A stretch of 64,000 nt of DNA. Origin: Streptomyces sp. CB01881. Lineage in GTDB: Bacteria > Actinomycetota > Actinomycetes > Streptomycetales > Streptomycetaceae. The position numbers and the translations under genes are program-made. The stretch is taken from the NCBI RefSeq assembly GCF_002953255.1, contig NZ_CP026498.1:7648274-7712273 (forward strand). The letters are read 5' to 3'. Positions 32,526-43,163 of the stretch are shown in pieces. The first letter of the stretch is position 1. Each line of letters opens with the position of its first letter. Under the pieces are notes generated by a model. That model saw only the letters and a program-made list of their open reading frames with translations, was not told the DNA's origin and did not search any database.

Positions 32526-32663
32526 TGCCACTCCTCGGAAGCGTGGGGTCGGAAGCGATTCGGTCGCTCACCCGATCATCTCAACGGTGTCGGCGCCGCC
32601 CGTCACCGCCTAGATTCGAAAGGGACGAGTGTGCACCGCCCCGCCGATCCCGCGGAGGACACC

Positions 32664-34253
<1,590 letters not shown>

Positions 34254-34429
34254 AGGATCGTCACACCGCCGCGGCGCGGGCCGTGACCGCCGGCGCGGGC
34301 GGTCGTTGCACAGGACACGCAACCCGGGGAAGGCGGCTAAAACGAGATGTCATACCCACCTGCTCGGCCGGTATGCGCCCATCCGGGGACTACTTTCGGG
34401 GAAGTCGGGCCAAATCCCCCCAACAGGCC

Positions 34430-34435
34430 TACTCT
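34430..34435 (+). promoter_or_regulatory. Likely -10 box (TACTCT) for leaderless M20 hydrolase mRNA
   Basis: TACTCT ends 7 nt before ATG 34443 and no ribosome-binding site lies between. The longer in-frame ATG at 34347 would place the promoter inside the coding region. Confidence 0.5.
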
Positions 34436-34442
34436 TGTTGAG

Positions 34443-35717
34443 ATGAACCGTCCTGAGTCCGCCCAGTCGGCCGTCACGCTCACCGCTGCCCGCCCCTCCG
34501 CAGACCTGCGCGGCCGGGTCAGGGCGCTGGAGCCGGAGCTGATCGCCTTCCGCCGCGATTTGCACCGGCACCCGGAGCTGGGACGCCAGGAGTTCCGCAC
34601 CACCGGCCTGCTGCGCGACCGGCTGACGGCGGCGGGCCTGGCCCCCCGGGTGCTGCCCGGCGGCACCGGGATGACCGTGGACATCGTCCCGGACGGGACC
34701 CCGCGCGGCGCCGAGTTCCTGGCGTTCCGCGCCGACATCGACGCGCTGCCGATCGACGACGCCAAGACGGACGTCCCGTACCGCTCGACCGTCCCCGGCC
34801 GGGCGCACGCCTGCGGCCACGACGTGCACACCTCCGTGGTGCTGGGCACCGCCCTGGTGCTGGCGGAGGCCGCTCGCACCGGCGAGCTGCGCCGGCCCGT
34901 CCGGCTGGTCTTCCAGCCGGCCGAGGAGGTCATGCCGGGCGGGGCGCTGGACGTGATCAACGCCGGCGGGATGGACGGCGTCGGCCGGATCTTCGCGGTG
35001 CACTGCGACCCCAAGGTGGAGGCCGGGCGGATCGGGCTGCGCACCGGGGCGATCACCTCGGCCTGCGACCGGCTGGTGCTGCACCTGGACGGCCCGGGCG
35101 GTCACACCGCCCGCCCGCACCTGACCACCGACCTGGTGACGGCGATCGCCCGGATGGCCGCCGACCTGCCGGCCGCGCTGGGCCGCCGGATGGACCCGCG
35201 CTGGGGCGTCAGCCTGGTCTGGGGCCGGATCGCCTCCGGCTCCGCGCCCAACGTGATCCCGCAGCACGCCGAGCTGGAGGGCACCGTCCGCTGCCTGGAC
35301 CTGGCCGGCTGGCGCGAGGCGCCGGACCAGCTGCACGAGCTGATCGCCAAGCTGGCCGAGACCTACCGGGCGAAGTGGACGCTCGACTACCACCGCGGGG
35401 TGCCGCCGGTGGTCAACGAGGCGGTCTCGGTGGGTCTGCTGGAGGCCGCCATGACGGCCCGGTTCGGCCAGGACGGCCGCCAGGTGGTGGAGGAGACCGA
35501 GCAGAGCCTGGGCGGCGAGGACTTCTCCTGGTACCTGGAGCACGCCCCGGGTGCGCTGGCCCGGCTGGGCGTCCGCGCCCCCGGCGACGCCACCGTGCGC
35601 GACCTGCACCAGGGCCGTTTCGACGTGGACGAGCGGGCGATCGGGATCGGCGTGGAGCTGTTCGTGGCGTTGGCGCTGGACGGGGGGCCCGGCGGGCGGC
35701 AGGTGGACGGGGAGTAA
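34443..35717 (+). CDS. M20 family amidohydrolase/peptidase
   Basis: A 424-residue zinc-dependent hydrolase of the M20D (N-acyl amino acid amidohydrolase, hippuricase-like) group. Metal and active-site motifs are DLHRHPELGRQEF near residue 40, AFRADIDALPI, HACGHDVHTSVVLG (about 120) and FQPAEEVMPGG (about 157). The dimerisation lid has GGHTARPH, and the C-terminal metal ligand lies in GGEDFSWYLEHAPGA. The substrate cannot be assigned. ATG 34443 was chosen because a TACTCT -10 box ends 7 nt before it and the conserved domain starts soon after. Confidence 0.9.
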   Translation: MNRPESAQSAVTLTAARPSADLRGRVRALEPELIAFRRDLHRHPELGRQEFRTTGLLRDRLTAAGLAPRVLPGGTGMTVDIVPDGTPRGAEFLAFRADIDALPIDDAKTDVPYRSTVPGRAHACGHDVHTSVVLGTALVLAEAARTGELRRPVRLVFQPAEEVMPGGALDVINAGGMDGVGRIFAVHCDPKVEAGRIGLRTGAITSACDRLVLHLDGPGGHTARPHLTTDLVTAIARMAADLPAALGRRMDPRWGVSLVWGRIASGSAPNVIPQHAELEGTVRCLDLAGWREAPDQLHELIAKLAETYRAKWTLDYHRGVPPVVNEAVSVGLLEAAMTARFGQDGRQVVEETEQSLGGEDFSWYLEHAPGALARLGVRAPGDATVRDLHQGRFDVDERAIGIGVELFVALALDGGPGGRQVDGE

Positions 35718-35887
35718 GGCTCACAGCGGCCCGGTTTGCCTGAAGTCTGGCTTTATGTCCGGTTACGTAAACTGGGCTGGGCCAGTTTCAGTCACCGTCC
35801 GCCAGGGGAGAGGGGAGCCGGGATGGTTGTCAGACCACGGTTTGATAACAACCCGAATGCTCCGGCGGCCCGTAACACAACCGTGTT

Positions 35888-35899
35888 CTACGCGCGTTA
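35888..35899. promoter_or_regulatory. Nucleoside-regulon palindrome, site 1 (upstream of BMP gene)
   Basis: CTACGCGCGTTA shares the TACGCGCGT core with the sites upstream of deoA (41728-41739) and add (46951-46962). It is 51 nt upstream of the lipoprotein start and directly adjoins a second inverted repeat (AACACAACCGTGTT, 35874-35887). Confidence 0.6.
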
Positions 35900-35950
35900 C
35901 GGTGGCGTCCGACCACGCTAATCGGGTGCGTGTGAGAAGGAGATATTCCC

Positions 35951-37009
35951 TTGCGCCGTTCAACTAAGCTCGCCGCGGTTGTGCTCTCGGGTTCCCTGGG
36001 CATTGCCTCGCTCGCCGCTTGCGGCGCAAAGAGCAACGACACCAACACCTCCTCGGGCTCCTCCGAGGGCGGCCTGAAGGTCGGCATGGCCTACGACATC
36101 GGCGGCCGTGGCGACCAGTCGTTCAACGACTCCGCCGCCCGTGGCCTCGACAAGGCCAAGGCCGACCTCGGCGTCTCCGTCACCGAGGCCGACGCCAAGA
36201 CCGGTGAGGCCGAGGCCGACAAGGAGACCCGCCTCAAGAACCTGGTCACCTCCGGGTACAACCCGATCATCGCGGTCGGCTTCGTGTACCAGGCCGCGGT
36301 CGAGAAGGTCGCCAAGGAGAACCCGAACACCAAGTTCGCGATCATCGACTCGGCCTCCGACACCCAGCCGAGCAACGTCACCTCGCTGACGTTCTCGGAG
36401 CAGGAGGGCTCGTACCTGGCCGGCGTGGCCGCCGCCCTCAAGAGCAAGACCAAGCACATCGGCTTCATCGGCGGCGTGCAGTCCGAGCTGATCAAGAAGT
36501 TCGAGGCGGGTTACAAGGCCGGCGCGAAGTCCGTCACCCCGGACATCGCGATCGAGACCACCTACCTCACCACGCCCCCGGACTTCTCCGGCTTCAACTC
36601 GCCCGACAAGGGCAAGGAGGCCGCGAACGGCCAGCTGGACAAGGGCGCGGACGTCATCTACTCCGCGGCCGGCTCCTCCGGCAACGGCTCCATCGAGGCC
36701 GTCGCCAACGCCGGCAAGCTGGCCATCGGCGTCGACTCCGACCAGGCCGCCCAGCCGGCCCTGGCGAAGTACAAGAACAGCATCCTCACCTCGATGGTGA
36801 AGAACGTCGACAAGGCCGTCTACGCCTACATCGAGTCCGCCAAGAAGGGCTCCCCCTTCACCGGCGTGAAGAACTTCGACCTGAAGGCCGACGGCGTCTC
36901 GCTCGCCACCACCGGCGGCAAGATCGACGACATCCAGGGCAAGCTCAACGACGCCGCCACCGCCATCAAGAGCGGCGCCACCACCGTCCCGACCGACCCG
37001 TCCAAGTAA
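35951..37009 (+). CDS. BMP-family nucleoside-binding lipoprotein of an ABC transporter
   Basis: A 352-residue periplasmic-type substrate-binding lipoprotein (basic membrane protein, Med/PnrA family) that delivers nucleosides. The signal ends in SLAACG (lipidated Cys24), followed by a Ser/Thr linker. The binding fold has GMAYDIGGRGDQSFND, ADKETRLKNLVTSGYNPIIAVGF, GFIGG and DVIYSAAGSSGNG, all family features. TTG start 35951 is well supported by GAAGGAG 10 nt upstream and by the signal peptide. The ATPase, two permeases and cytidine deaminase follow, after a terminator-like hairpin that would make the binding protein more abundant than the membrane parts. Confidence 0.93.
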   Translation: MRRSTKLAAVVLSGSLGIASLAACGAKSNDTNTSSGSSEGGLKVGMAYDIGGRGDQSFNDSAARGLDKAKADLGVSVTEADAKTGEAEADKETRLKNLVTSGYNPIIAVGFVYQAAVEKVAKENPNTKFAIIDSASDTQPSNVTSLTFSEQEGSYLAGVAAALKSKTKHIGFIGGVQSELIKKFEAGYKAGAKSVTPDIAIETTYLTTPPDFSGFNSPDKGKEAANGQLDKGADVIYSAAGSSGNGSIEAVANAGKLAIGVDSDQAAQPALAKYKNSILTSMVKNVDKAVYAYIESAKKGSPFTGVKNFDLKADGVSLATTGGKIDDIQGKLNDAATAIKSGATTVPTDPSK

Positions 37010-37077
37010 GGACGCGGCGGGACGTCGCTGCCGCTGCCACCTGCCCGGCAGCGCAATGATTGACACGGCATCAGGGA

Positions 37078-37142
37078 GGGGCCCGGCAGGGTGCGCTCAG
37101 TGCGCACCCCCGGGCCCCGTCCTGTACCTCATCGTTTTTTCT
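37078..37142 (+). terminator. Hairpin with T-tract between the binding protein and the ATPase
   Basis: The outer stem GGGGCCCGG/CCGGGCCCC (37078-37086/37110-37118) and inner stem GGGTGCGC/GCGCACCC (37089-37096/37102-37109) have a 5-nt loop. GTTTTTTCTT follows at 37133-37142. It is probably a partial terminator that sets the ratio of binding protein to ATPase and permeases. Confidence 0.75.
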
Positions 37143-37189
37143 TGGCCCTCCAGCGCAACGACGCGCCTCCAGACCACCAGGAGATCGCC

Positions 37190-38887
37190 ATCACCGCATC
37201 CGACCCTGCCCTCAACAAGGGCGGTACCCCCAGCGCGGGGACGGCGACACCGGCCGTCGAACTGCGCGGCATCACCAAGCGCTTCCCCGGTGTCGTGGCC
37301 AACCACGACATCAACCTCACCGTCCGCACCGGCACCGTGCACGCCCTCATGGGTGAGAACGGCGCCGGCAAGTCGACGCTGATGAAGATCCTCTACGGCA
37401 TGCAGAAGCCGGACGAGGGCACCATCGCGATCAACGGCGAGCTGTGCGAGTTCAACACCCCGGGCGAGGCCATCGCGCGCGGCATCGGCATGGTGCACCA
37501 GCACTTCATGCTCGCCGACAACCTGACCGTCTGGGAGAACGTCGTCCTCGGCGGCGAGAAGCTCTACGGCATCGGCGCCAAGGCCAAGGCGAAGATCAAG
37601 GAGCTCTCCGACCAGTACGGGCTGGGCGTGCGCCCGGACGCCCTGGTCGAGGACCTCGGCGTGGCCGACCGCCAGCGGGTCGAGATCCTCAAGGTGCTCT
37701 ACCGCGGCGCCAAGATCCTCATCCTCGACGAGCCCACCGCGGTGCTCGTCCCGCAGGAGGTCGACGCGCTCTTCGACAACCTGCGCGAGCTCAAGGCCGA
37801 GGGCGTCACCGTCATCTTCATCTCGCACAAGCTGCACGAGGTGCTGGCGGTGGCGGACGCGATCAGCGTCATCCGGCGCGGCACCACGGTCGGCGACGCC
37901 GACCCGGGCACCGTCTCGGCGCGCCAGCTCGCCGAGATGATGGTCGGCGCCGAGCTGCCCTCCCCGGAGAGCCGCGAGTCGACCGTCACCACCAACGAGA
38001 TGCTCGACGTCCAGGGCCTGCGGATCGCCAAGACCGACGCCGAGGGCATCGAGCGCGTGGTGCTGGACGACATCTCGCTGCGCATCCACAAGGGCGAGAT
38101 CCTCGGCATCGCCGGCGTCGAGGGCAACGGCCAGGCCGAACTGGTCGAGGCCATCATGGGCATGCTCCCGCTGGACGGCGGGACGGTCACCCTGGACGGC
38201 AAGGACCTCTCCGGCTCGCTCACCCGCTCCCGCCGCGAGGCCGGCATCGGGTACATCCCCGAGGACCGCCACCGGCACGGCCTGCTGCTGGAGGCCCCGC
38301 TCTGGGAGAACCGGATCCTCGGCCACGTCACCGAGAGCCCGAACTCCAGGGGCGTGCTGCTCGACCCGGCCGCCGCCCGCAGGGACACCCAGCGGATCGT
38401 CGACGAGTACGACGTCCGCACCCCCGGCATCGAGGTCACCGCGGCCTCCCTCTCCGGCGGCAACCAGCAGAAGCTGATCATCGGCCGCGAGATGAGCCAC
38501 CAGCCCAAGCTGCTGATCGCCGCCCACCCCACCCGCGGTGTGGACGTCGGCGCGCAGGCGCAGATCTGGGAGCACATCCGGACCGCCCAGCGGGCCGGCC
38601 TCGCGGTGCTGCTGATCTCCGCCGACCTGGACGAGCTGATCGGCCTCTCCGACACCATCCGGGTGATCTACCGCGGCCGTCTGGTCGCCGATGCCGACCC
38701 GGCCACCGTCACCGCCGAGGACCTGGGTACCGCCATGACCGGTGCGGCCCGCGGCCACATCGAGTCCGAGGCGGACGCCGTGGAGGAGTTCCACGCCACC
38801 CTGGCCGAGGGCACCGAGGCCGCCGCAGGGGACGACGCCCCGTCCGAGACCCCCACCGACACCGCCGACCCGCAGGCGGGGGAGTAG
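37190..38887 (+). CDS. Nucleoside ABC transporter ATP-binding protein (tandem NBD)
   Basis: A two-domain ATPase of the RbsA/YufO type. NBD1 begins VELRGITKRF and has Walker A GENGAGKST and Walker B ILILDEPTAVL. NBD2 has a degenerate Walker A (GVEGNGQAELV), signature LSGGNQQKLI and a Walker B region LLIAAHPTRGVD. The acidic C-terminal tail (about 35 residues) is extra. The start is uncertain. GTG 37091 lies inside the terminator hairpin and TTG 37142 lacks a ribosome-binding site. ATC 37190 has CAGGAG at good distance and a short lead into the conserved domain, so a rare non-NTG start is my best guess. Confidence 0.9.
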   Translation: MTASDPALNKGGTPSAGTATPAVELRGITKRFPGVVANHDINLTVRTGTVHALMGENGAGKSTLMKILYGMQKPDEGTIAINGELCEFNTPGEAIARGIGMVHQHFMLADNLTVWENVVLGGEKLYGIGAKAKAKIKELSDQYGLGVRPDALVEDLGVADRQRVEILKVLYRGAKILILDEPTAVLVPQEVDALFDNLRELKAEGVTVIFISHKLHEVLAVADAISVIRRGTTVGDADPGTVSARQLAEMMVGAELPSPESRESTVTTNEMLDVQGLRIAKTDAEGIERVVLDDISLRIHKGEILGIAGVEGNGQAELVEAIMGMLPLDGGTVTLDGKDLSGSLTRSRREAGIGYIPEDRHRHGLLLEAPLWENRILGHVTESPNSRGVLLDPAAARRDTQRIVDEYDVRTPGIEVTAASLSGGNQQKLIIGREMSHQPKLLIAAHPTRGVDVGAQAQIWEHIRTAQRAGLAVLLISADLDELIGLSDTIRVIYRGRLVADADPATVTAEDLGTAMTGAARGHIESEADAVEEFHATLAEGTEAAAGDDAPSETPTDTADPQAGE

Positions 38888-38891
38888 CCAC

Positions 38892-40055
38892 ATGACCAGT
38901 CCCAACCCCGCCGCCCCCGCGGCCAAGAGCTCGCTGGCGCAGCGGTTCAGCGTCGAGAAGATCGTGCTCGCCCTCGCGGCGCCGGTGCTCGCCGTCGTGC
39001 TGTCGGTGGCGATCTGCTCGGTCCTGCTGGCGACCTCGGGCAAGAACCCGTTCGACGCCTGGAACGTGATGGTCACGTTCGGCACCAAGGCCGACGGCCA
39101 GGTGCTGATCCTGAACCGGGCCACCACGTACTACCTGGCCGCCGCGGCCGCCGCGTTCGGCTTCCGGATGAACCTCTTCAACATCGGTGTCGAGGGCCAG
39201 TACAAGGTCGCGGCGCTGTTCGCGGCGTACGTCGGCAGCCGGCTCGACCTGCCGTCGTTCATCCAGATCCCGCTGCTGCTGATCACCGCCATGCTGGTCG
39301 GCGGCCTGTACGCGAGCATCGCCGGTCTGCTGAAGGTCTTCCGCGGCGTCAGCGAGGTCATCTCGACCATCATGCTGAACGCGATCGCGATCGCCATCGT
39401 CGGTCTGCTGCTCGTCCCCGGCATCTTCGCGCCGGAGAAGGGCGGCACCACCAACGCGATCCAGACCGCCCCGGTCTCGCAGTCCAGCCACTTCTTCGCG
39501 CTGGACACCAACGGCGGCCCGCTCTACGGCTTCCTCTTCATCGCGATCCTGGTCGGCGTGGCGTTCCAGTTCACCCTGACCCGCACCCGCTTCGGCTTCG
39601 ACCTGCGGGCCACCGGCCGCTCGGAGTCCGCGGCCACCGCGTCCGGCGTGAACGTCAAGCGCATGATCGTCATCTCGATGCTGGTCTCCGGCGCGCTGGC
39701 CGGCCTGATCGGCCTGCCCGAGCTGCTGCAGAACTCGTACTACTTCGGCCAGAGCTTCCAGCCCGGCCTCGGCTTCCTGGGCATCTCGGTCGCACTGCTG
39801 GGCCGCAACAGCCCGATCGGCATGGCCTTCTCGGCGCTGCTCTTCTCCTTCCTGGACACCACCGGCGCGCTGCTGCCGAACCAGGGCGGGTTCCCGCAGG
39901 AGATCGTCCCGGTCATGCAGGGCACCATCGTCATCTGCGTCGTCGTCGCGTACGAGCTGGTGCGCCGTTACGGCCTCAAGCGCCAGCAGCAGAAGGTCGG
40001 CGCCGAACTCGCCGCCCAGGCCGCCGCCAACGAGAAGAAGGAGGTGTCGGCATGA
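38892..40055 (+). CDS. Nucleoside ABC transporter permease 1
   Basis: A 387-residue permease of the BPD_transp_2 (RbsC/YufP) family with about nine hydrophobic segments. The family motif GFRMNLFNIGVEGQYKVAALFAAY lies near residue 100, and IAGLLKVFRGVSEVISTIMLNAIA near 145. ATG 38892 is 4 nt after the ATPase stop. The stop overlaps the start of permease 2 (ATGA). It forms the membrane channel with permease 2. Confidence 0.93.
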   Translation: MTSPNPAAPAAKSSLAQRFSVEKIVLALAAPVLAVVLSVAICSVLLATSGKNPFDAWNVMVTFGTKADGQVLILNRATTYYLAAAAAAFGFRMNLFNIGVEGQYKVAALFAAYVGSRLDLPSFIQIPLLLITAMLVGGLYASIAGLLKVFRGVSEVISTIMLNAIAIAIVGLLLVPGIFAPEKGGTTNAIQTAPVSQSSHFFALDTNGGPLYGFLFIAILVGVAFQFTLTRTRFGFDLRATGRSESAATASGVNVKRMIVISMLVSGALAGLIGLPELLQNSYYFGQSFQPGLGFLGISVALLGRNSPIGMAFSALLFSFLDTTGALLPNQGGFPQEIVPVMQGTIVICVVVAYELVRRYGLKRQQQKVGAELAAQAAANEKKEVSA

Positions 40056-41317
40056 GTACCGCCACCGCTGCCCGTGCGAAGGCGCCGGGCGCCCCCGCCA
40101 AGAAGCGCAAGATGTCCTGGCCCGTGGTGCTGCTGCTGATCGCCGGCGCCCTGGTCCTCTTCTCCGCCGTGGGCGTGGCCACCGGCAACCACTCGCTGAC
40201 CTCCTCCGGGCAGGTCACCGCCGCGCTGAGCGCCGCCGTGCCGATCGGCATGGCCGGTCTCGGCGGTCTCTGGTCCGAGCGGGCCGGCGTGGTCAACATC
40301 GGTCTCGAAGGCATGATGGTCGCCGGCACCTTCTGCGGCGCCTGGGCCGGCTACCTGTACAACCCGTGGGTCGGCCTGCTGGCCGGCATGCTCGGCGGCG
40401 CGCTCGGCGGCCTGCTGCACGCCGTCATCACCGTCACCTTCGGCGTCGACCACATCGTCTCCGGTGTCGGTATCAACCTGCTGATCCCCGGCATCTGCGC
40501 GTACGTCAACCGGATCTACTACAAGGACTACATCTCCGTCGGCGCCGGTGCGAACCAGTCCCCGCCGGCCGATCCGCTGCCGTACATCACCATCCCCGGT
40601 CTCTCCTCGTGGCTGAAGGACATCGAGACCAACCACTGGTTCCTGGTCTCCGACGTCGCGGGTGTGCTCGGCGGCCTGGTCACCAACATCTCCGTGGTGG
40701 TGCCGCTGGCCGGTGCGCTGATCGTGGCCACCTACTTCATCCTCTGGCGCACGGTGTTCGGCCTGCGCCTGCGCTCCTGCGGCGAGAACCCGACCGCGGC
40801 CGAGTCGCTGGGCGTCAACGTCTACAAGTACAAGTACTACGCGGTCGTCGCCTCCGGTGCCTTCGCGGGCCTCGGCGGTGCGTACCTCTCGCTGGTCGCC
40901 GCGCACTTCTACAAGGACGGCCAGACCCTCGGCCGGGGCTTCATCGGCCTCGCGGCGATGATCTTCGGCAACTGGCTGCCGGGCGGCCTCGCCATGGGCG
41001 CCGGCCTGTTCGGCTTCACCGACAGCCTCCAGCTCCGTGACCCGGAGTCGGTGCACGTGCTGATCCTGACGGTCGCGATCGCGATGTTCCTGCTCGCGTT
41101 CTGGCACGTGTACCGCCGGAAGCTCACCTCCGCGGCGATCACCTTCGTGGTCTCCGGCGGCCTGTTCGCCTGGTACGCGACCACCGACGAGGTGCAGCGC
41201 CCGCTGATCGTCGCCACGCCGTACGTGATCACCCTGGTGGTGCTCTCGCTGGCCTCGCAGCGGCTGCGGATGCCGAAGGCGGACGGCCAGATCTACCGCA
41301 AGGGCGAGGGCAAGTGA
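40052..41317 (+). CDS. Nucleoside ABC transporter permease 2
   Basis: A 421-residue permease of the YufQ type, polytopic. Family segments are GLGGLWSERAGVVNIGLEGMMVAGTFCGAW, FGVDHIVSGVGINLLIPG, RLRSCGENPTAAESLGVNVYKYK and GRGFIGLAAMIFGNWLPGG. Its start overlaps permease 1 and its stop overlaps the GTG of cytidine deaminase (GTGA at 41314), so uptake and the first deamination step are translationally coupled. Confidence 0.93.
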   Translation: MSTATAARAKAPGAPAKKRKMSWPVVLLLIAGALVLFSAVGVATGNHSLTSSGQVTAALSAAVPIGMAGLGGLWSERAGVVNIGLEGMMVAGTFCGAWAGYLYNPWVGLLAGMLGGALGGLLHAVITVTFGVDHIVSGVGINLLIPGICAYVNRIYYKDYISVGAGANQSPPADPLPYITIPGLSSWLKDIETNHWFLVSDVAGVLGGLVTNISVVVPLAGALIVATYFILWRTVFGLRLRSCGENPTAAESLGVNVYKYKYYAVVASGAFAGLGGAYLSLVAAHFYKDGQTLGRGFIGLAAMIFGNWLPGGLAMGAGLFGFTDSLQLRDPESVHVLILTVAIAMFLLAFWHVYRRKLTSAAITFVVSGGLFAWYATTDEVQRPLIVATPYVITLVVLSLASQRLRMPKADGQIYRKGEGK

Positions 41318-41715
41318 CGTCCGCGGCGACCCCGGCGGTCGACTGGGAGGCGCTGCGCGCGGCCGCGCGGGAGGCGATGGGCCACGCCTACGCCCCGTAC
41401 AGCAAGTTCCCGGTCGGCGCGGCGGCGCTGGTCGACGACGGGCGGCTGGTCACCGGCTGCAACGTGGAGAACGCCTCGTACGGGCTCGGCCTCTGCGCCG
41501 AGTGCGGCCTGGTCTCCGCGCTGTACGCGAGCGGCGGCGGCCGGCTGACCGCGTTCACCTGTGTGGACGGGGACGGCCAGCTGCTGATGCCGTGCGGCCG
41601 TTGCCGCCAGCTGCTGTACGAGCACGGCGGTCCGGACCTGCTGATCGAGCTGCCGTCCGGCGTGAAGCCGATGGGTGACGTCCTGCCCGACGCGTTCGGG
41701 CCGGAGCGGCTCTAG
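41314..41715 (+). CDS. cdd: Cytidine deaminase
   Basis: A 133-residue homotetrameric-type zinc enzyme that converts cytidine/deoxycytidine to uridine/deoxyuridine. The catalytic motif C61-A-E63-C64 follows GCNVENASYGLGL, and PCGRC supplies Cys94 and Cys97. The variant with a Cys after CAE (CAEC, not CAER) is seen in actinobacteria. The GTG start overlaps the permease stop. It ends the transporter operon; the next gene, deoA, has its own operator. Confidence 0.95.
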   Translation: MTSAATPAVDWEALRAAAREAMGHAYAPYSKFPVGAAALVDDGRLVTGCNVENASYGLGLCAECGLVSALYASGGGRLTAFTCVDGDGQLLMPCGRCRQLLYEHGGPDLLIELPSGVKPMGDVLPDAFGPERL

Positions 41716-41727
41716 TCTTTGCCTTTG

Positions 41728-41739
41728 TTACGCGCGTAG
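41728..41739. promoter_or_regulatory. Nucleoside-regulon palindrome, site 2 (upstream of deoA)
   Basis: TTACGCGCGTAG, a near-perfect palindrome sharing TACGCGCGT with sites 1 and 3. It begins 13 nt after the cdd stop and overlaps the base of a 13-bp hairpin. Confidence 0.65.
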
Positions 41740-41782
41740 AGTGTCGCGAGTGGGTCGTAATCCGGCCACCTCGCGACACTCT
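41738..41782 (+). terminator. Hairpin between cdd and deoA (terminator or attenuator)
   Basis: AGAGTGTCGCGAG (41738-41750) pairs perfectly with CTCGCGACACTCT (41770-41782), loop 19 nt, followed by TCGCTTTT. It can end the transporter-cdd transcript, or attenuate a deoA transcript that starts upstream of it. Confidence 0.65.
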
Positions 41783-41844
41783 TCGCTTTTCACAGCCTTT
41801 CGAACTCACAGCTTTCGAACCCCTCCGGTAGCAATGGAGCAGCC

Positions 41845-43117
41845 ATGGACGCCATCTCCGTCATCAGGACCAAGCGCGACCGCGGAGAGCTGAGCGACGC
41901 TCAGATCGACTGGGTCATCGACGCCTACACCCGCGGCCACGTCGCCGACGAGCAGATGTCCGCCCTCGCCATGGCCATCCTGCTCAACGGCATGAACCTG
42001 CGGGAGATCAGCCGCTGGACCGACGCGATGATCCGCTCCGGCGTCCGGATGGACTTCTCCTCGCTGGCGCAGCCGACCAGCGACAAGCACTCCACCGGCG
42101 GCGTCGGCGACAAGATCACCCTGCCGCTCGCCCCGCTGGTCGCCGCCTGCGGCGCCGCCGTCCCGCAGCTCTCCGGCCGCGGCCTCGGCCACACCGGCGC
42201 TCGACAAGCTGGAGTCCATCCCCGGCTGGCGCGCCCTGCTCTCCAACGAGGAGATGCTCCAGGTGCTGCGCGACGCCGGCGCGGTGATCTGTGCGGCCGG
42301 CGACGGCCTCGCCCCCGCCGACAAGAAGCTGTACGCCCTGCGCGACGTCACCGGCACCGTCGAGGCGATCCCGCTGATCGCCTCCTCGATCATGTCCAAG
42401 AAGATCGCCGAGGGCACCGGCGCGCTGGTGCTGGACGTCAAGGTCGGATCCGGCGCCTTCATGAAGAACCTCGACGACGCCCGTGAGCTGGCCCGCACCA
42501 TGGTCGGCCTCGGCACCTCGGCCGGCGTCAACACCGTCGCCCTGCTCACCGACATGTCCACCCCGCTCGGCCTCACCGCGGGCAACGCGCTGGAGGTCCG
42601 CGAGTCGGTCGAGGTGCTGGCCGGCGGCGGCCCCGCCGACGTCGTCGAGCTGACCGTCGCCCTGGCCCGCGAGATGCTCGCCGCGGCCGGCGTGCACGGC
42701 AAGGACCCGGCCGACGCGCTGCGCGACGGCTCCGCGATGGACCACTGGCGCCGCATGATCGCCGCCCAGGGCGGCGACGTCGACGCCCCGCTGCCCGTCG
42801 CCCGCGAGCAGCACGTCATCACCGCCCCGGCCTCGGGCGTCCTCACCACGCTGGACGCGTACGCCGTCGGCGTCTGCGCCTGGCGCCTCGGCGCGGGCCG
42901 CGCCCGCAAGGAGGACCCGGTGCAGGCCGGCGCCGGCGTCGAGATGCACGCCAAGCCCGGCGACACCGTGGTGGCCGGCCAGCCCCTGCTGACCCTGCAC
43001 ACCGACACCCCCGAGCGCTACGACTACGCCGTCGAGGCGCTCGCCGGCGGCATCGAGGTCTCCCCGGCCGGCACGGCGTTCACCCCGAACCCGATCGTGC
43101 TGGACCGGATCGCGTGA
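41845..43117 (+). pseudogene. deoA: Thymidine phosphorylase with a frameshift
   Basis: Pyrimidine-nucleoside phosphorylase (thymidine + Pi to thymine + deoxyribose-1-P). The first frame encodes residues 1 to about 118 (MDAISVIRTKRDRGELS.., KHSTGGVGDKITLPLAP, SGRGLGHTG). It then shifts, and the rest (DKLESIPGWRALLSNEEML.. to the stop at 43117) continues in another frame. The shift falls at about 42197-42201, where the conserved GHTGGTLDKLE should be. The sequence ACCGGCGCTCGAC fits loss of five bases from ACCGGC-GGCAC-GCTCGAC. The lost residues belong to the active-site region, so the gene is either recently inactivated or miscalled at this point. Both parts are otherwise well conserved. Confidence 0.9.
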
Positions 43118-43125
43118 GCCGCACG

Positions 43126-43163
43126 TCTGCTCACGTACGCCTGATCAGGCGTACGTGAGCAGA
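43126..43163. terminator. Perfect 38-bp palindrome between convergent deoA and Uma2 genes
   Basis: TCTGCTCACGTACGCCTGA and its exact complement, with no loop bases. It covers the last codons and stop of the minus-strand Uma2 gene and lies 9 nt after the deoA stop, so it probably terminates both. Confidence 0.8.
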
